Assembly: GCF_000403845.2 (NCBI RefSeq)
Contig: NZ_KE159567.1
Location: 1,914,886-1,978,885 of the forward strand
Length of the DNA: 64,000 nucleotides
Source of the DNA: Eubacterium sp. 14-2
Lineage (GTDB): Bacteria; Bacillota; Clostridia; Lachnospirales; Lachnospiraceae
Direction: 5' to 3'
Shown here: positions 26,158 to 34,447 of the stretch, piece by piece
Position numbering within the stretch: the first letter of the stretch is position 1
How the letters are laid out: each line of letters starts with the position of its first letter
Made by a program: the position numbers and the translations under genes
Notes under the pieces: generated by a model
The model's input: the letters and a program-made list of their open reading frames with translations, nothing else
What the model was told of the DNA's origin: nothing
Database searches by the model: none

Positions 26158-26424
26158 TTATTTTCTGATTCCTAAACGTTCAATTAAATTACGGTATCTT
26201 TCAATATCTGTCTTTTTCAGATAGCTGAGCATACCACGTCTCTGACCTACCATTTTTAACAGTCCGCGTCTGGAATGATGATCTTTGGGATTCTCTTTCA
26301 GATGCTCTGTTAATTCCTGAATTCTTGCGGTCAGGATTGCAACCTGAACTTCAGGTGAACCGGTATCTCCCGGTGTTCTTGCGTATTCTGCAATGATTGC
26401 CTGTTTCTTTTCTTTTGCTATCAT
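26158..26424 (-). CDS. rpsO: Ribosomal protein S15
   Basis: Small-subunit protein that binds the 16S three-way junction. It has 88 residues, standard for the family, with [37 protein letters not shown] and [14 protein letters not shown]. It has its own promoter (26581-26609), a leader of about 150 bases and a GAGGAGG site. pnp follows after about 200 bases of structured DNA. Firm identification. Confidence 0.98.
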   Translation of the reverse strand: MIAKEKKQAIIAEYARTPGDTGSPEVQVAILTARIQELTEHLKENPKDHHSRRGLLKMVGQRRGMLSYLKKTDIERYRNLIERLGIRK

Positions 26425-26574
26425 CTTATGATAACCTCCTCAAATATTATTATCGCCCTTTCCGGTTCTGAACATTCAAAAAGTCCGTCTGTGAGATATT
26501 AAGTAAGGGTCGGAGTCATCCGGTTACTGAATATGGGCTCTCTCAAAATTCCGGCAGGCTTTCTGAACCCACCG
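26425..26574 (-). promoter_or_regulatory. rpsO leader, candidate S15 autoregulatory region
   Basis: The transcript from the promoter at 26581-26609 has about 150 untranslated bases with several potential stems (CCGG/CCGG ends near 26573-26549) and AGGGCGATAA shortly before the ribosome site. S15 of other Firmicutes represses its own leader through an rRNA-like junction; whether this leader does so needs a covariance-model match. Confidence 0.4.
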
Positions 26575-26580
26575 GGAAAC

Positions 26581-26609
26581 ATTATATCACAGGCAGCTGT
26601 GCCTGTAAA
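26581..26609 (-). promoter_or_regulatory. rpsO promoter
   Basis: Minus-strand -35 TTTACA (26609-26604), spacer 17, -10 TATAAT (26586-26581). The spacer contains the inverted repeat ACAGGCA/TGCCTGT. Confidence 0.8.
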
Positions 26610-26614
26610 GTAAA

Positions 26615-26653
26615 TTTCTGTTCTGCATTCCTGACAGGCACACAGAACAGAAA
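26615..26653 (-). terminator. Terminator of infC-rpmI-rplT
   Basis: On the minus strand TTTCTGTTCTG (26653-26643) and CAGAACAGAAA (26625-26615) form an 11-bp stem followed by TTTACTTT. It lies 29 bases past the rplT stop and just before the rpsO promoter. Confidence 0.7.
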
Positions 26654-26681
26654 AGTGATAACTTTCACAGTATGAATAACA

Positions 26682-27038
26682 CTATGCTACTTTGCTTTTT
26701 GCCAGTTCTGCCAGAGTTTTAAATCCTTCTGCGTCATTTACTGCCAGCTCTGCCAGCATTTTGCGGTTTACATCCACCCCTGCCAGTTTCAGTCCGTGCA
26801 TAAACTGACTGTAGGAAATTCCATTAATTCTGGCTGCAGCATTGATTCGTGCAATCCAGAGACGACGGAACTGTCTTTTTCTCTCTTTTCTTCCTGCATA
26901 AGAACTTGCCAGGGCTCTCATGACAGACTGTTTTGCTATACGATACTGTTTGGAACGTGCTCCTCTGTATCCTTTTGCCAGTTTTAATACTCTGTTATGT
27001 TTTTTTCTGGCGTTTAAGCCGCCTTTAATTCTTGCCAT
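26682..27038 (-). CDS. rplT: Ribosomal protein L20
   Basis: Early-assembly 23S-binding protein, 118 residues, with the basic N-terminal arm ([20 protein letters not shown]), [12 protein letters not shown] and the conserved [12 protein letters not shown]. Last gene of infC-rpmI-rplT, 24 bases after rpmI. In Firmicutes L20 binds the operon leader and causes early termination; a matching leader is present at 27792-27963. Confidence 0.98.
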   Translation of the reverse strand: MARIKGGLNARKKHNRVLKLAKGYRGARSKQYRIAKQSVMRALASSYAGRKERKRQFRRLWIARINAAARINGISYSQFMHGLKLAGVDVNRKMLAELAVNDAEGFKTLAELAKSKVA

Positions 27039-27062
27039 GTCTGCTTCCTCCTTAACTCATTC

Positions 27063-27260
27063 TTACAAATACGGTAAAATCTTTTTCATATTCTTAACAT
27101 TGGTAGCGTCTGTGATAGCTGATTTTCTCAGATTTCTCTTTCTCTTGGGAGATTTCTTTGTTAAGATATGGCTCTTATAGGCTTTATTTCTTTTTAATTT
27201 TCCGGTTCCTGTCTTTTTAAAACGTTTTGCTGCTGCTCTGCTTGTTTTCATTTTTGGCAT
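27063..27260 (-). CDS. rpmI: Ribosomal protein L35
   Basis: A 65-residue basic ribosomal protein starting [20 protein letters not shown] and ending in the usual LPYL. It lies between infC and rplT with 24-base gaps on either side. AGGAGG upstream. Firm identification by sequence and position. Confidence 0.98.
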   Translation of the reverse strand: MPKMKTSRAAAKRFKKTGTGKLKRNKAYKSHILTKKSPKRKRNLRKSAITDATNVKNMKKILPYL

Positions 27261-27284
27261 TTTAACTTCCTCCTTAATATCCGG

Positions 27285-27791
27285 TTATTTCTTTTCTGTC
27301 AGTACCATGCTAATGCTGCGTCCTTCCAGTTTTGGTGCTTTTTCCACTGTAGCAATTTCTGCTAAATGTTCTGCAAAGTCATCAAGGATATGTCTGCTGC
27401 TCTGCATATGTGCCATCTCCCTGCCGCGGAACCGCAGAGTGATTTTTACTTTATTACCTTTTGAAATAAATTTTCTGGCTGCATTAATTTTTGTATTCAG
27501 ATCGTTTGCCTCAATATTGGGTGACAGACGGATTTCCTTTATCTCAACAGTCTTCTGCTTCTTCCGGGCTTCTTTTTCTTTTCTTACCAGCTCGTATTTA
27601 TACTTACCATAGTCGATAATCTTACATACGGGCGGCTTTGCAGTCGGGGCAATTTTCACCAGATCAAGCTCTGCTTCCTGAGCAATCTTCATGGCTTCCC
27701 TGACCGGCATAATGCCAAGCTGTTCTCCGTCTTCTCCGATTAGACGAATCTCCTTATCCTTGATTTGTTCATTAATCATTAATTCACTAAT
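27285..27791 (-). CDS. infC: Translation initiation factor IF-3, AUU start
   Basis: IF-3 binds the 30S subunit and rejects non-AUG starts. The frame has an ATG at 27779, but the ribosome site GGAGG (27805-27801) fits an ATT codon at 27791-27789 nine bases on; the same rare AUU start is known for infC in E. coli and bacilli and lets IF-3 repress itself. The product is then 168 residues, starting (M)SELMINEQIKDKEIRLIG. Family marks are LVKIAPTAKPPVCKIIDYGKY, KEIRLSPNIEANDLNTK and the C-terminal KITLRFRGREMAH. First gene of infC-rpmI-rplT. Confidence 0.93.
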   Translation of the reverse strand: MSELMINEQIKDKEIRLIGEDGEQLGIMPVREAMKIAQEAELDLVKIAPTAKPPVCKIIDYGKYKYELVRKEKEARKKQKTVEIKEIRLSPNIEANDLNTKINAARKFISKGNKVKITLRFRGREMAHMQSSRHILDDFAEHLAEIATVEKAPKLEGRSISMVLTEKK

Positions 27792-27963
27792 GGCCGCGCA
27801 CCTCCAAAAATTAATTTACATACTAAAAAAGTGGACAGACTATCCACTTCAATTATATTCAAACACCACAGCCATGGAAATTATATGACTGATTTCAAAT
27901 ATAGACCATTAGTCACCCAATTGTGCTAAGGTGAGAGCGGATACTCTACTTTCTTCTTACAAC
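27792..27963 (-). promoter_or_regulatory. infC operon leader (L20-leader type)
   Basis: About 170 untranslated bases between the promoter and the infC start, containing an intrinsic terminator at 27825-27849 located just before the ribosome site. This matches the layout of the Firmicutes L20 leader, where excess L20 favours the terminator. Recognition is by position and layout; a covariance search would settle it. Confidence 0.65.
27825..27849 (-). terminator. Leader attenuator of infC operon
   Basis: Minus-strand AAGTGGA (27849-27843) and TCCACTT (27835-27829) with a seven-base loop, followed by TTTTTT. It lies 34 bases before the AUU start, upstream of all genes of the operon. Confidence 0.8.
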
Positions 27964-27969
27964 TCTGTA

Positions 27970-27998
27970 ACTTTATCACGTTTCGGCAATTCCGTCAA
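27970..27998 (-). promoter_or_regulatory. infC-rpmI-rplT promoter
   Basis: Minus-strand -35 TTGACG (27998-27993), spacer 17, -10 TAAAGT (27975-27970). It gives a leader of about 170 bases. No strong plus-strand promoter for the divergent PHP gene was found in 27999-28114. Confidence 0.8.
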
Positions 27999-28114
27999 GG
28001 GGTTTTTCAAATTTTTCCGAATCAATACGCAAATCAGCTCTTTTAAAAATTCCGCTTCTCTGTTACAATCAATAAAAGCATTCTGCAGTATATTTTTTGG
28101 AGGAAAACATTATT

Positions 28115-28972
28115 ATGGCTGATTATCGTACAGACAGGATTGACCTGCATACCCATTCCACAGAATCAGACGGGACCCTTACACCGGAAGAATTGATGAA
28201 ACTCGCGAAAGAAACGGGGCTTTCTGCCATTGCCCTTACGGACCACGATACCACAGGCGGTATAAAAAAGGCCCGTCCGCTGGCAGAGGATCTTGGTATA
28301 GAGCTGGTTCCCGGCATAGAACTCTCCACCGATTACTCCGGTACGGAGGTTCATATTCTGGGCTATTACATTGACGAAAATAATCCGGAATTCGCTGCAA
28401 AACTGCAGGAATTCGTAGACAGCCGGGACAGTCGGAATGAAAAAATGACCGCGCTCCTTCAGAAAGAGGGATTTGACATTACCATGGAAGATCTTTATCG
28501 TGAAAATCCAAACAGCGTGATCACAAGGGCTCATTTTGCCAGATATCTGGTGGAACACGGGTTCGTCAGAGACCGGGAAACGGTATTTCGTAAATATCTG
28601 GGGGATAACTGCCGCTGCTATGTGCCTCGTGAAAAAATCACTCCTTTTGAGGCTGTCCGTCTGATTCAGACAGGCGGAGGACTTGCGTTTTTTGCCCATC
28701 CGATTCTGTGCCATATGAACCGGGACAGGCTGCGGTTTTTTATCGGGGAGCTGAAAGCGTCCGGTCTGTCCGGGATCGAGGCAGTTTATTCCATGAATGA
28801 ACCGGGGGATGAACGGGCTCTTCTGAAACTTGCGGAGGAATTCGGCCTTTTAATCAGCGGCGGTTCTGATTTCCATGGCAGTAACAAGCCATACATTCAT
28901 CTGGGTACCGGAAAAGGAAACCTTCAGATTCCTTATGAACTGCTTGAAAAAATAAAACAGGCTTTCAGTTGA
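28115..28972 (+). CDS. PHP-domain phosphoesterase (TrpH/RnaAM-like)
   Basis: A 285-residue stand-alone PHP protein. Start ATG 28115 follows GGAGG; an upstream TTG in frame overlaps that site and is unlikely. Metal motifs are present: DLHTHSTESDG at 10-20, LTDHDTTGG, PGIELST, FAHPILC and GGSDFHG. Relatives in E. coli (RnaAM/YciV) remove 5'-terminal mononucleotides from RNA and act on 3',5'-nucleoside bisphosphates; that function is plausible but not shown. It is a single plus-strand gene divergent from infC, ended by a strong terminator at 28991-29024. Cytoplasmic. Confidence 0.88.
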   Translation: MADYRTDRIDLHTHSTESDGTLTPEELMKLAKETGLSAIALTDHDTTGGIKKARPLAEDLGIELVPGIELSTDYSGTEVHILGYYIDENNPEFAAKLQEFVDSRDSRNEKMTALLQKEGFDITMEDLYRENPNSVITRAHFARYLVEHGFVRDRETVFRKYLGDNCRCYVPREKITPFEAVRLIQTGGGLAFFAHPILCHMNRDRLRFFIGELKASGLSGIEAVYSMNEPGDERALLKLAEEFGLLISGGSDFHGSNKPYIHLGTGKGNLQIPYELLEKIKQAFS

Positions 28973-28990
28973 ATGTAAGGTATCTGCAGA

Positions 28991-29024
28991 CAGGCTGTAC
29001 ATGTTTTGTACAGCCTGCTGTTTT
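28991..29024 (+). terminator. Intrinsic terminator of the PHP gene
   Basis: CAGGCTGTACA (28991-29001) pairs perfectly with TGTACAGCCTG (29007-29017) around a five-base loop; CTGTTTT follows. It also separates this gene from the convergent surface-protein gene. Confidence 0.8.
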
Positions 29025-29036
29025 GGATAAAAATTT

Positions 29037-31385
29037 TCAGTTTTTCCGATATACTGCTTTTCCACTCATTCCCTTTGATTTGAACAGTTTCCGGTAGGAA
29101 GACAGTTTTTTCCCCGGAACCCGGACAGTGGCTTTGCTGTCTGTCCCTTTAAATGCATTGGCACCCACATTTTTATTTGTAAGTTTTGTGGACTTTACAG
29201 TAATCTTCTTCAGTTTCCTGTTTCCGTAAAAGGCTGATTTTCCGATTTTATTTACTTTGGAAGGGATCACAATGCTGCCAAGAGACGTACACTTATAAAA
29301 TCCTTTGTCCCCTATGGCGGTAAGTTTTGCCGGGAGTGTGACGGATTTTAATCCGGTACAGTTATAAAAGGCCTGTTTTCCGATGATTTCCACATTACTT
29401 CCGATACTGACTTTCGTGATTTTCTTTTTCCCTTTCAGAGCGTTGTCCCCGATTTTTATGATTTTATATTTCATTCCGTCAATGGTAACTGTCTTTGGAA
29501 TGGAGATGCTGCCGGAGGTAACAGAGGTTTTTCTGTATTCTGCGGTTTTCTTTTTCGTGCTGATAATCCTGCAGGTTATCTTCCCTGTGGTTACCAGGTC
29601 TCCGTCTTTTGGCTTTTTCTGAACGGGAGAATCATTCTCTTCTGTTTCTTCCTCCGGCTCTGTTTCCTGCCTGCTGTCACCGGTTTCTCCAGGTTCCGGT
29701 TCTGCAACCGTCACTTCACAGGAAGCAGTCAGTCCCATACAGTTCACAGTAATCACAGCTGTTCCTTTGCTCACTGCACTGACGGTACCTTCCGGGGATA
29801 CAGACGCCACCTGGGGTGCGGAGGAGGTCCATGTAAATGCTGTCCCGGTAATTTCCGCCGGAGAACATGCTGCATGAAGCGTATGGCCTGTCCCCTTTTC
29901 CAGTGTAAGACTGGTGTTGTCCAGTGTAACTCCTTCCAGTACCTCTGTCATTTCAATAAGGTATGTGGTCTGCATTGCTGCAGAGTCTGCGGCAATGAAA
30001 GACCAGGTTCTTCCGCCGTCTGCAGAAACAGGAGAAGAGAAAGTGAGTCCTTCTGCTCTGTCTGCATAAATCTGAATTTCCGCTGCTGCGGGCAGAGAAG
30101 CTGCTGACATAAGCCGGGATATGGAGAAATTGGTATCTGCATTGCCGGAAGGGGATGCGGCTTCCATGCCTCTTACGGTAACCCTGGGATACAGAGGGTT
30201 TCTCACAACAGTAAATTCTGCTCTGGTCTGTCCCTCTTTTCGGCCCACCAGCCAGCCTCCGGAAGAATCACACAGTAAAAGGTACTCACAGTTCAGCACA
30301 AAGTTTCCCTTTTTGTCTACCGCACCTTTCAGGCCTTCGGAATTTTCCACTACCAGCAGGCCCTCCCGAAAATTACGGGAGGAATTATCGGAGGCATCCA
30401 TGCCTGCAGGGGCCGGCATGGTCCATTTTACCGCAGTTCCGTCTCCGTTGCTTCTGGTAAAAGCCCAGGTTCCGGCTGTGTCCCCTTCACGGTAGCGGGT
30501 CAGGCCGCCGGCTGTAGCCAGTTTCTCACTGCAGGCATATGCTGCGCTGTTATATTCTTCTTCTGTAATCCTCTGGCCCGTACAGTCATAGTATTCCGTA
30601 GGGATACTGGCCCCGGAATTCATACCGGCAGGAGCTGCAAGGCGGATTACCGTATCTTTTACTTCCGTATTGTAAAATACTCCTGGTGTAAGGCGGATAA
30701 TGTATTCTCCCTTTTCATTGATGTAATAGAACTGGCCTCCTGCCTTCACTTTTCCAAAATGACTGCCTTCAAAATCATATGCGTCTGTAAACTGGAACGG
30801 AATGACCAGATTCAGGTTCCTGTCTGCATATCCCCACAGGCCGTTTCGTTTTACCGCCAGCAGGCCCTGATTATTCCAGTTTGTCCTTCGGTTCAGAGAG
30901 CTGTCCTCAAGGGTTCCGGCCACATGTTCACCCACAGTCCCCATCGGACTGGTGACAGGGTCCGGCCAGTCTTTGACCGGTGCTGCGTCACTGCTTCCAC
31001 CGCTGCCTGCAGCAAGTACGGTAACGTTCCAGCTTTCGGTTTTTCGCCTGGTTACAAAGTCTCCTGTAATATTACCCCATATATCCGCTTTGCTGCTGTC
31101 CCATTCCATTTTGGAATAAGTTACTGTAACCGTGGCTGTTCCGGCCCGTAATCCTGAAATTTTACAAAACTGTTTTCCGTTTTCTCCCGGCGAAAGTACG
31201 GATGTATCACTGACCTGCCACCGGTAGGAAGAACTGCTGCTGCCGGCTCTTAAGGTAAGCTGTTCGCCTGCCCTTATGGTTTTGCTTCCCGCTGCGTGTG
31301 TCAGAATCCCCATATTCAGAAACAGCGCGCAAAAAAACAGGAAAAACCCCGCAAAGCATAGCATGTTCTTTTTCAAATACCTCAT
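29037..31385 (-). CDS. Secreted surface protein: Ig-like, WG repeats, BIG2 and BspA-like LRR domains
   Basis: A 782-residue extracellular protein. An N-terminal signal peptide (KKNMLCFAGFFLFFCALFL, cleavage near AHAAG-type THAAG) is followed by an Ig-like domain (about 35-120), WG/KWG repeats (GLWGYADRNLNLVIPFQF; GLKGAVDKKGNFVLN), a BIG2 domain (about 500-585: TLDNTSLTLEKGTGHTLHAA), an acidic linker and a C-terminal set of LRR_5/BspA repeats (IGDNALKGKKKITKVSIGSN, IGKQAFYNCTGLKSVTLP, IGKSAFYGNRKLKKITV). No sortase motif or membrane anchor is visible at the C-terminus. AAGGGGG precedes the start. Such proteins are common in gut Lachnospiraceae and may bind host or wall glycans; the ligand is unknown. 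Confidence 0.88.
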   Translation of the reverse strand: MRYLKKNMLCFAGFFLFFCALFLNMGILTHAAGSKTIRAGEQLTLRAGSSSSSYRWQVSDTSVLSPGENGKQFCKISGLRAGTATVTVTYSKMEWDSSKADIWGNITGDFVTRRKTESWNVTVLAAGSGGSSDAAPVKDWPDPVTSPMGTVGEHVAGTLEDSSLNRRTNWNNQGLLAVKRNGLWGYADRNLNLVIPFQFTDAYDFEGSHFGKVKAGGQFYYINEKGEYIIRLTPGVFYNTEVKDTVIRLAAPAGMNSGASIPTEYYDCTGQRITEEEYNSAAYACSEKLATAGGLTRYREGDTAGTWAFTRSNGDGTAVKWTMPAPAGMDASDNSSRNFREGLLVVENSEGLKGAVDKKGNFVLNCEYLLLCDSSGGWLVGRKEGQTRAEFTVVRNPLYPRVTVRGMEAASPSGNADTNFSISRLMSAASLPAAAEIQIYADRAEGLTFSSPVSADGGRTWSFIAADSAAMQTTYLIEMTEVLEGVTLDNTSLTLEKGTGHTLHAACSPAEITGTAFTWTSSAPQVASVSPEGTVSAVSKGTAVITVNCMGLTASCEVTVAEPEPGETGDSRQETEPEEETEENDSPVQKKPKDGDLVTTGKITCRIISTKKKTAEYRKTSVTSGSISIPKTVTIDGMKYKIIKIGDNALKGKKKITKVSIGSNVEIIGKQAFYNCTGLKSVTLPAKLTAIGDKGFYKCTSLGSIVIPSKVNKIGKSAFYGNRKLKKITVKSTKLTNKNVGANAFKGTDSKATVRVPGKKLSSYRKLFKSKGMSGKAVYRKN

Positions 31386-31405
31386 CCAAAAACCCCCTTT
31401 TGGGA

Positions 31406-32227
31406 TTAAGCTGATTCGCTTAAGATGAATTTCTCAATGATTTCCGCTATTGCTCCATGTTCATTATCATGTTCTGTCACATAATCTGCCGCATCTTTAA
31501 GGTCTTCATGGCCGTTTTTCACAGCTACTCCCACATGGGCCGCCTGAATCATGGGGATATCGTTGCGTTCATCTCCCACGGCAACGGTATTTTCAATGGG
31601 AACATTCAGGAATTTGCTGATATATTTCAGGCCGCTGCCCTTATCTGTATCTTTTGGACAGTATTCCAGATATTCATTGTAGGAGAAAAAGCAGTTGCTT
31701 CGTTCTCTGAGTTCCGGATGTTCTTCCTGAAACTGCAGAAGCCTTTCCGGCTGATCCACATTAATCAGCATTACTTTATGGGGTTCCTGTTCCAGCCTTA
31801 CAAAGACATTATCTACCAGCCGGTATTTCATCCTGGCATTGCGCAGGTAAAAATCAAGTTCCTTGCTATGGCGTTCTGCCAGAATGGTATCCTGTTCATA
31901 AGTCTGCACATAAATATCAGCGTTCTTCGCCTCCAGAATGATTTCCTTTGCCACTTCCATGGGAAGAGTACGCTCCGCCAGTACCCGGTCTGCCACACAG
32001 TCGTAAACCACCGCTCCATTATAAGCTACCATATAGCATCTGGGAAAAGACAGATTCAGCTCTTTTACTGCAAGGCGCCCTGTGGCAATGGGGCGTCCTG
32101 TCATCAGTACAAAATCATGGCCCAGTTCCAGCATTCTGGCAATGGCCGCTCGATTTTCTTTTGAAATACTTTTGTCATGATTTAATAATGTTTCATCCAG
32201 ATCTGTAAACAAAATTTTATGTTTCAT
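31406..32227 (-). CDS. Cof-type HAD phosphatase
   Basis: A 273-residue HAD-superfamily phosphatase of the Cof/type IIB subgroup, which acts on small phosphorylated metabolites. Motif I is FTDLDETLLNHD (Asp 9 and 11), motif II is MTGRPIATG, and motifs III/IV are KGSGLKYISKFLNV and VGDERNDIPMIQAAHVGVAVKNG. The substrate cannot be told from sequence. It lies between the surface protein and ppk1, 21 bases upstream of the surface-protein start in the same direction. Cytoplasmic. Confidence 0.92.
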   Translation of the reverse strand: MKHKILFTDLDETLLNHDKSISKENRAAIARMLELGHDFVLMTGRPIATGRLAVKELNLSFPRCYMVAYNGAVVYDCVADRVLAERTLPMEVAKEIILEAKNADIYVQTYEQDTILAERHSKELDFYLRNARMKYRLVDNVFVRLEQEPHKVMLINVDQPERLLQFQEEHPELRERSNCFFSYNEYLEYCPKDTDKGSGLKYISKFLNVPIENTVAVGDERNDIPMIQAAHVGVAVKNGHEDLKDAADYVTEHDNEHGAIAEIIEKFILSESA

Positions 32228-32301
32228 AAGATCTCCTCCACTCTCTCCTTGAAATTATTCCCGCAGACAATAAGCCGGGAATAAAACGTTATATTGTTTT
32301 T

Positions 32302-34434
32302 TTATACCACCGGTTCAGCCGGAATAAATACCCTTTCCTGATAAACATTGACTGTTTTGGGAAGCGCGTTTCTCGCTTCTTCGCAAAACTGCTGCTGTGA
32401 ATTTACCAGTTTTTTCCCTCTTTTATCTATTTTTTCGTATCTGCCGTCAGGCTGCAGAACATGAGATTTCATATTGTCCGCAAGCTGGGTTCCCAGAATA
32501 TGTCGTACCTGGTCCATCAGCGCTTCATTTTCCACCGGGAAGAGGATCTCCACTCTGCGGTCCAGATTCCGGGGCATCCAGTCTGCGCTTCCCATGTAGA
32601 TTTCTTCCTGCCCATCGTTGTGGAACCAGAAAATGCGGCTGTGTTCCAGGAAATTTCCCACAATGGAACGCACAGTGATATTATCGCTGATTCCGGGAAT
32701 TCCCACCTTCAGACAGCAGATTCCCCGCACCACCAGATCTATTTTCACCCCGGCTGCAGAGGCTTCATACAGCGCCCCGATTATGTCCCGGTCGCAGAGA
32801 GAGTTCATTTTTGCCCTGATAAATGCTTCTCTGCCCGCCTGCGCATGTTTTATTTCCCGTTTAATCAGTTTCAGAAACCGTTTGCGCAGCCAGATGGGAG
32901 CTACTGCCAGCCTGTTCCAGGAAGGGGGCTCGGAATATCCCGACAGCATGTTGAATACGGCGGTGGCATCTTCCCCAATGGCTTCGGAACAGGTAAACAT
33001 CCCAAGATCCGTATACAATTTAGCTGTGGAATCGTTGTAGTTTCCCGTTCCAAGGTGAACATATCTGCGGATTCCGTCTTCCTCTTTCCGGACCACCAGT
33101 GCAATTTTACTGTGGGTTTTCAGCCCTACCAGTCCGTAAATCACATGGCAGCCTGCTTTTTCCAGTTTTTTTGCCCATACAATGTTATTTTCCTCATCAA
33201 ACCGTGCTTTCAGTTCCACCAGTACGGATACCTGTTTTCCATTCTCAGCAGCCTGAGCCAGAGAGGCAATAATGGGGGAATTGCCGCTGACACGGTAAAG
33301 GGTCTGTTTGATGGCCAGCACGTCCGGATCCAGGGAAGCCTGTCGGATAAAATCCACCACCGGGTCAAAGGTCTGGTAAGGATGGTGCAGCAGAATGTCC
33401 CCTTTTCGGATCGCGGCAAAAATATCTTCTCCCGGTACAATCTGAGGCACACGCTGGGGCTGATAAGGCTCGTAGCGCAGGTCGTCTGCCCCTTCTGTTC
33501 CATACATTTTCATCAAAAAGGTCAGATCAAGAGGCCCGTTAATCTTAAAGATATCCTCCTGTGCAATATGAAGGTCTTCTTTCAGAATTCCCAGAAGCCG
33601 CTTATCCATTTTATCTTCCACTTCCAGCCGGATAACCTCTCCCCATTGACGCTTCTTTAACTGTTTCTGGATTTCCTGCAGCAGGTCTTCTGCCTCGTCC
33701 TCGTCGATGGTCAGGTCTGCATTCCGCATAATCCGGTATGGCCAGGCACATACCACATGGTAATTCAGAAACAGCCGGTGAATGTTGCGTTCAATAATCT
33801 GTTCCAGCAGAATAAAGGTTTTGCTGCCTTCATCCTGAGAGGGAATCTGCACAATTCTGGAAAGTACCGAGGGCACCTGCACTGTGGCAAATTCCAGTTC
33901 TTCTTTCCTGTCTCCCTTTTTATTCAGCAGAGCTGCAATATTTAAAGACTTGTTCCGAATCAGCGGAAAAGGCCGGGAAGCGTCTACAGCCATGGGAGTC
34001 AGTACCGGGTATACGGTTTCCTCAAAATAACGGTCCACATATTCACCCTGGACCTCATCCAGTTCTTCATAGGCGGAAATAATTTCAATTCCGTGGTTGT
34101 GAAGCAGGGGTACCAGAGAACGGTTATAGGTACTGTACTGCATCTCCACCAGAGCTCTGGTATCTTTATTGATGGCTTCAAGCTGCTCTTTTGCCGTCAT
34201 TCCTGCAATATCTGTCTTTTTATATCCCGCATGGACCATGTCTTTCAGGGAAGCTACCCGCACCATAAAAAATTCATCCAGGTTCGATGAGGTAATACTT
34301 ACAAACTTTAACCGTTCCAGCAGGGGAATATTTTTATCTCTGGCTTCATTTAACACCCGGTAATTAAACTTCAGCCAGCTCAGTTCCCGGTTTTCATAAT
34401 ATTCCGGTTTCAGATAATCCTTTTCTTTGTCCAT
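32302..34434 (-). CDS. ppk1: Polyphosphate kinase 1
   Basis: Makes long-chain polyphosphate from ATP, reversibly. The 710-residue protein has the N-terminal ENRELSWLKFNYRVLNEA, the membrane-facing H domain and two phospholipase-D-like C domains. The autophosphorylated histidine lies in KTHSK near 440, and RYVHLGTGNYN and HSRIFWFHNDG with SADWMPRN near 597-615 complete the active site. Thirteen bases downstream of ppx on the same strand, so synthesis and hydrolysis of polyphosphate are encoded together. Confidence 0.96.
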   Translation of the reverse strand: MDKEKDYLKPEYYENRELSWLKFNYRVLNEARDKNIPLLERLKFVSITSSNLDEFFMVRVASLKDMVHAGYKKTDIAGMTAKEQLEAINKDTRALVEMQYSTYNRSLVPLLHNHGIEIISAYEELDEVQGEYVDRYFEETVYPVLTPMAVDASRPFPLIRNKSLNIAALLNKKGDRKEELEFATVQVPSVLSRIVQIPSQDEGSKTFILLEQIIERNIHRLFLNYHVVCAWPYRIMRNADLTIDEDEAEDLLQEIQKQLKKRQWGEVIRLEVEDKMDKRLLGILKEDLHIAQEDIFKINGPLDLTFLMKMYGTEGADDLRYEPYQPQRVPQIVPGEDIFAAIRKGDILLHHPYQTFDPVVDFIRQASLDPDVLAIKQTLYRVSGNSPIIASLAQAAENGKQVSVLVELKARFDEENNIVWAKKLEKAGCHVIYGLVGLKTHSKIALVVRKEEDGIRRYVHLGTGNYNDSTAKLYTDLGMFTCSEAIGEDATAVFNMLSGYSEPPSWNRLAVAPIWLRKRFLKLIKREIKHAQAGREAFIRAKMNSLCDRDIIGALYEASAAGVKIDLVVRGICCLKVGIPGISDNITVRSIVGNFLEHSRIFWFHNDGQEEIYMGSADWMPRNLDRRVEILFPVENEALMDQVRHILGTQLADNMKSHVLQPDGRYEKIDKRGKKLVNSQQQFCEEARNALPKTVNVYQERVFIPAEPVV

Positions 34435-34447
34435 TTTATATCCTCCC

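Noticed and set aside
32461..33660. 399-codon plus-strand frame
   Set aside because: Antisense to ppk1; ppk1 motifs cover the whole region.
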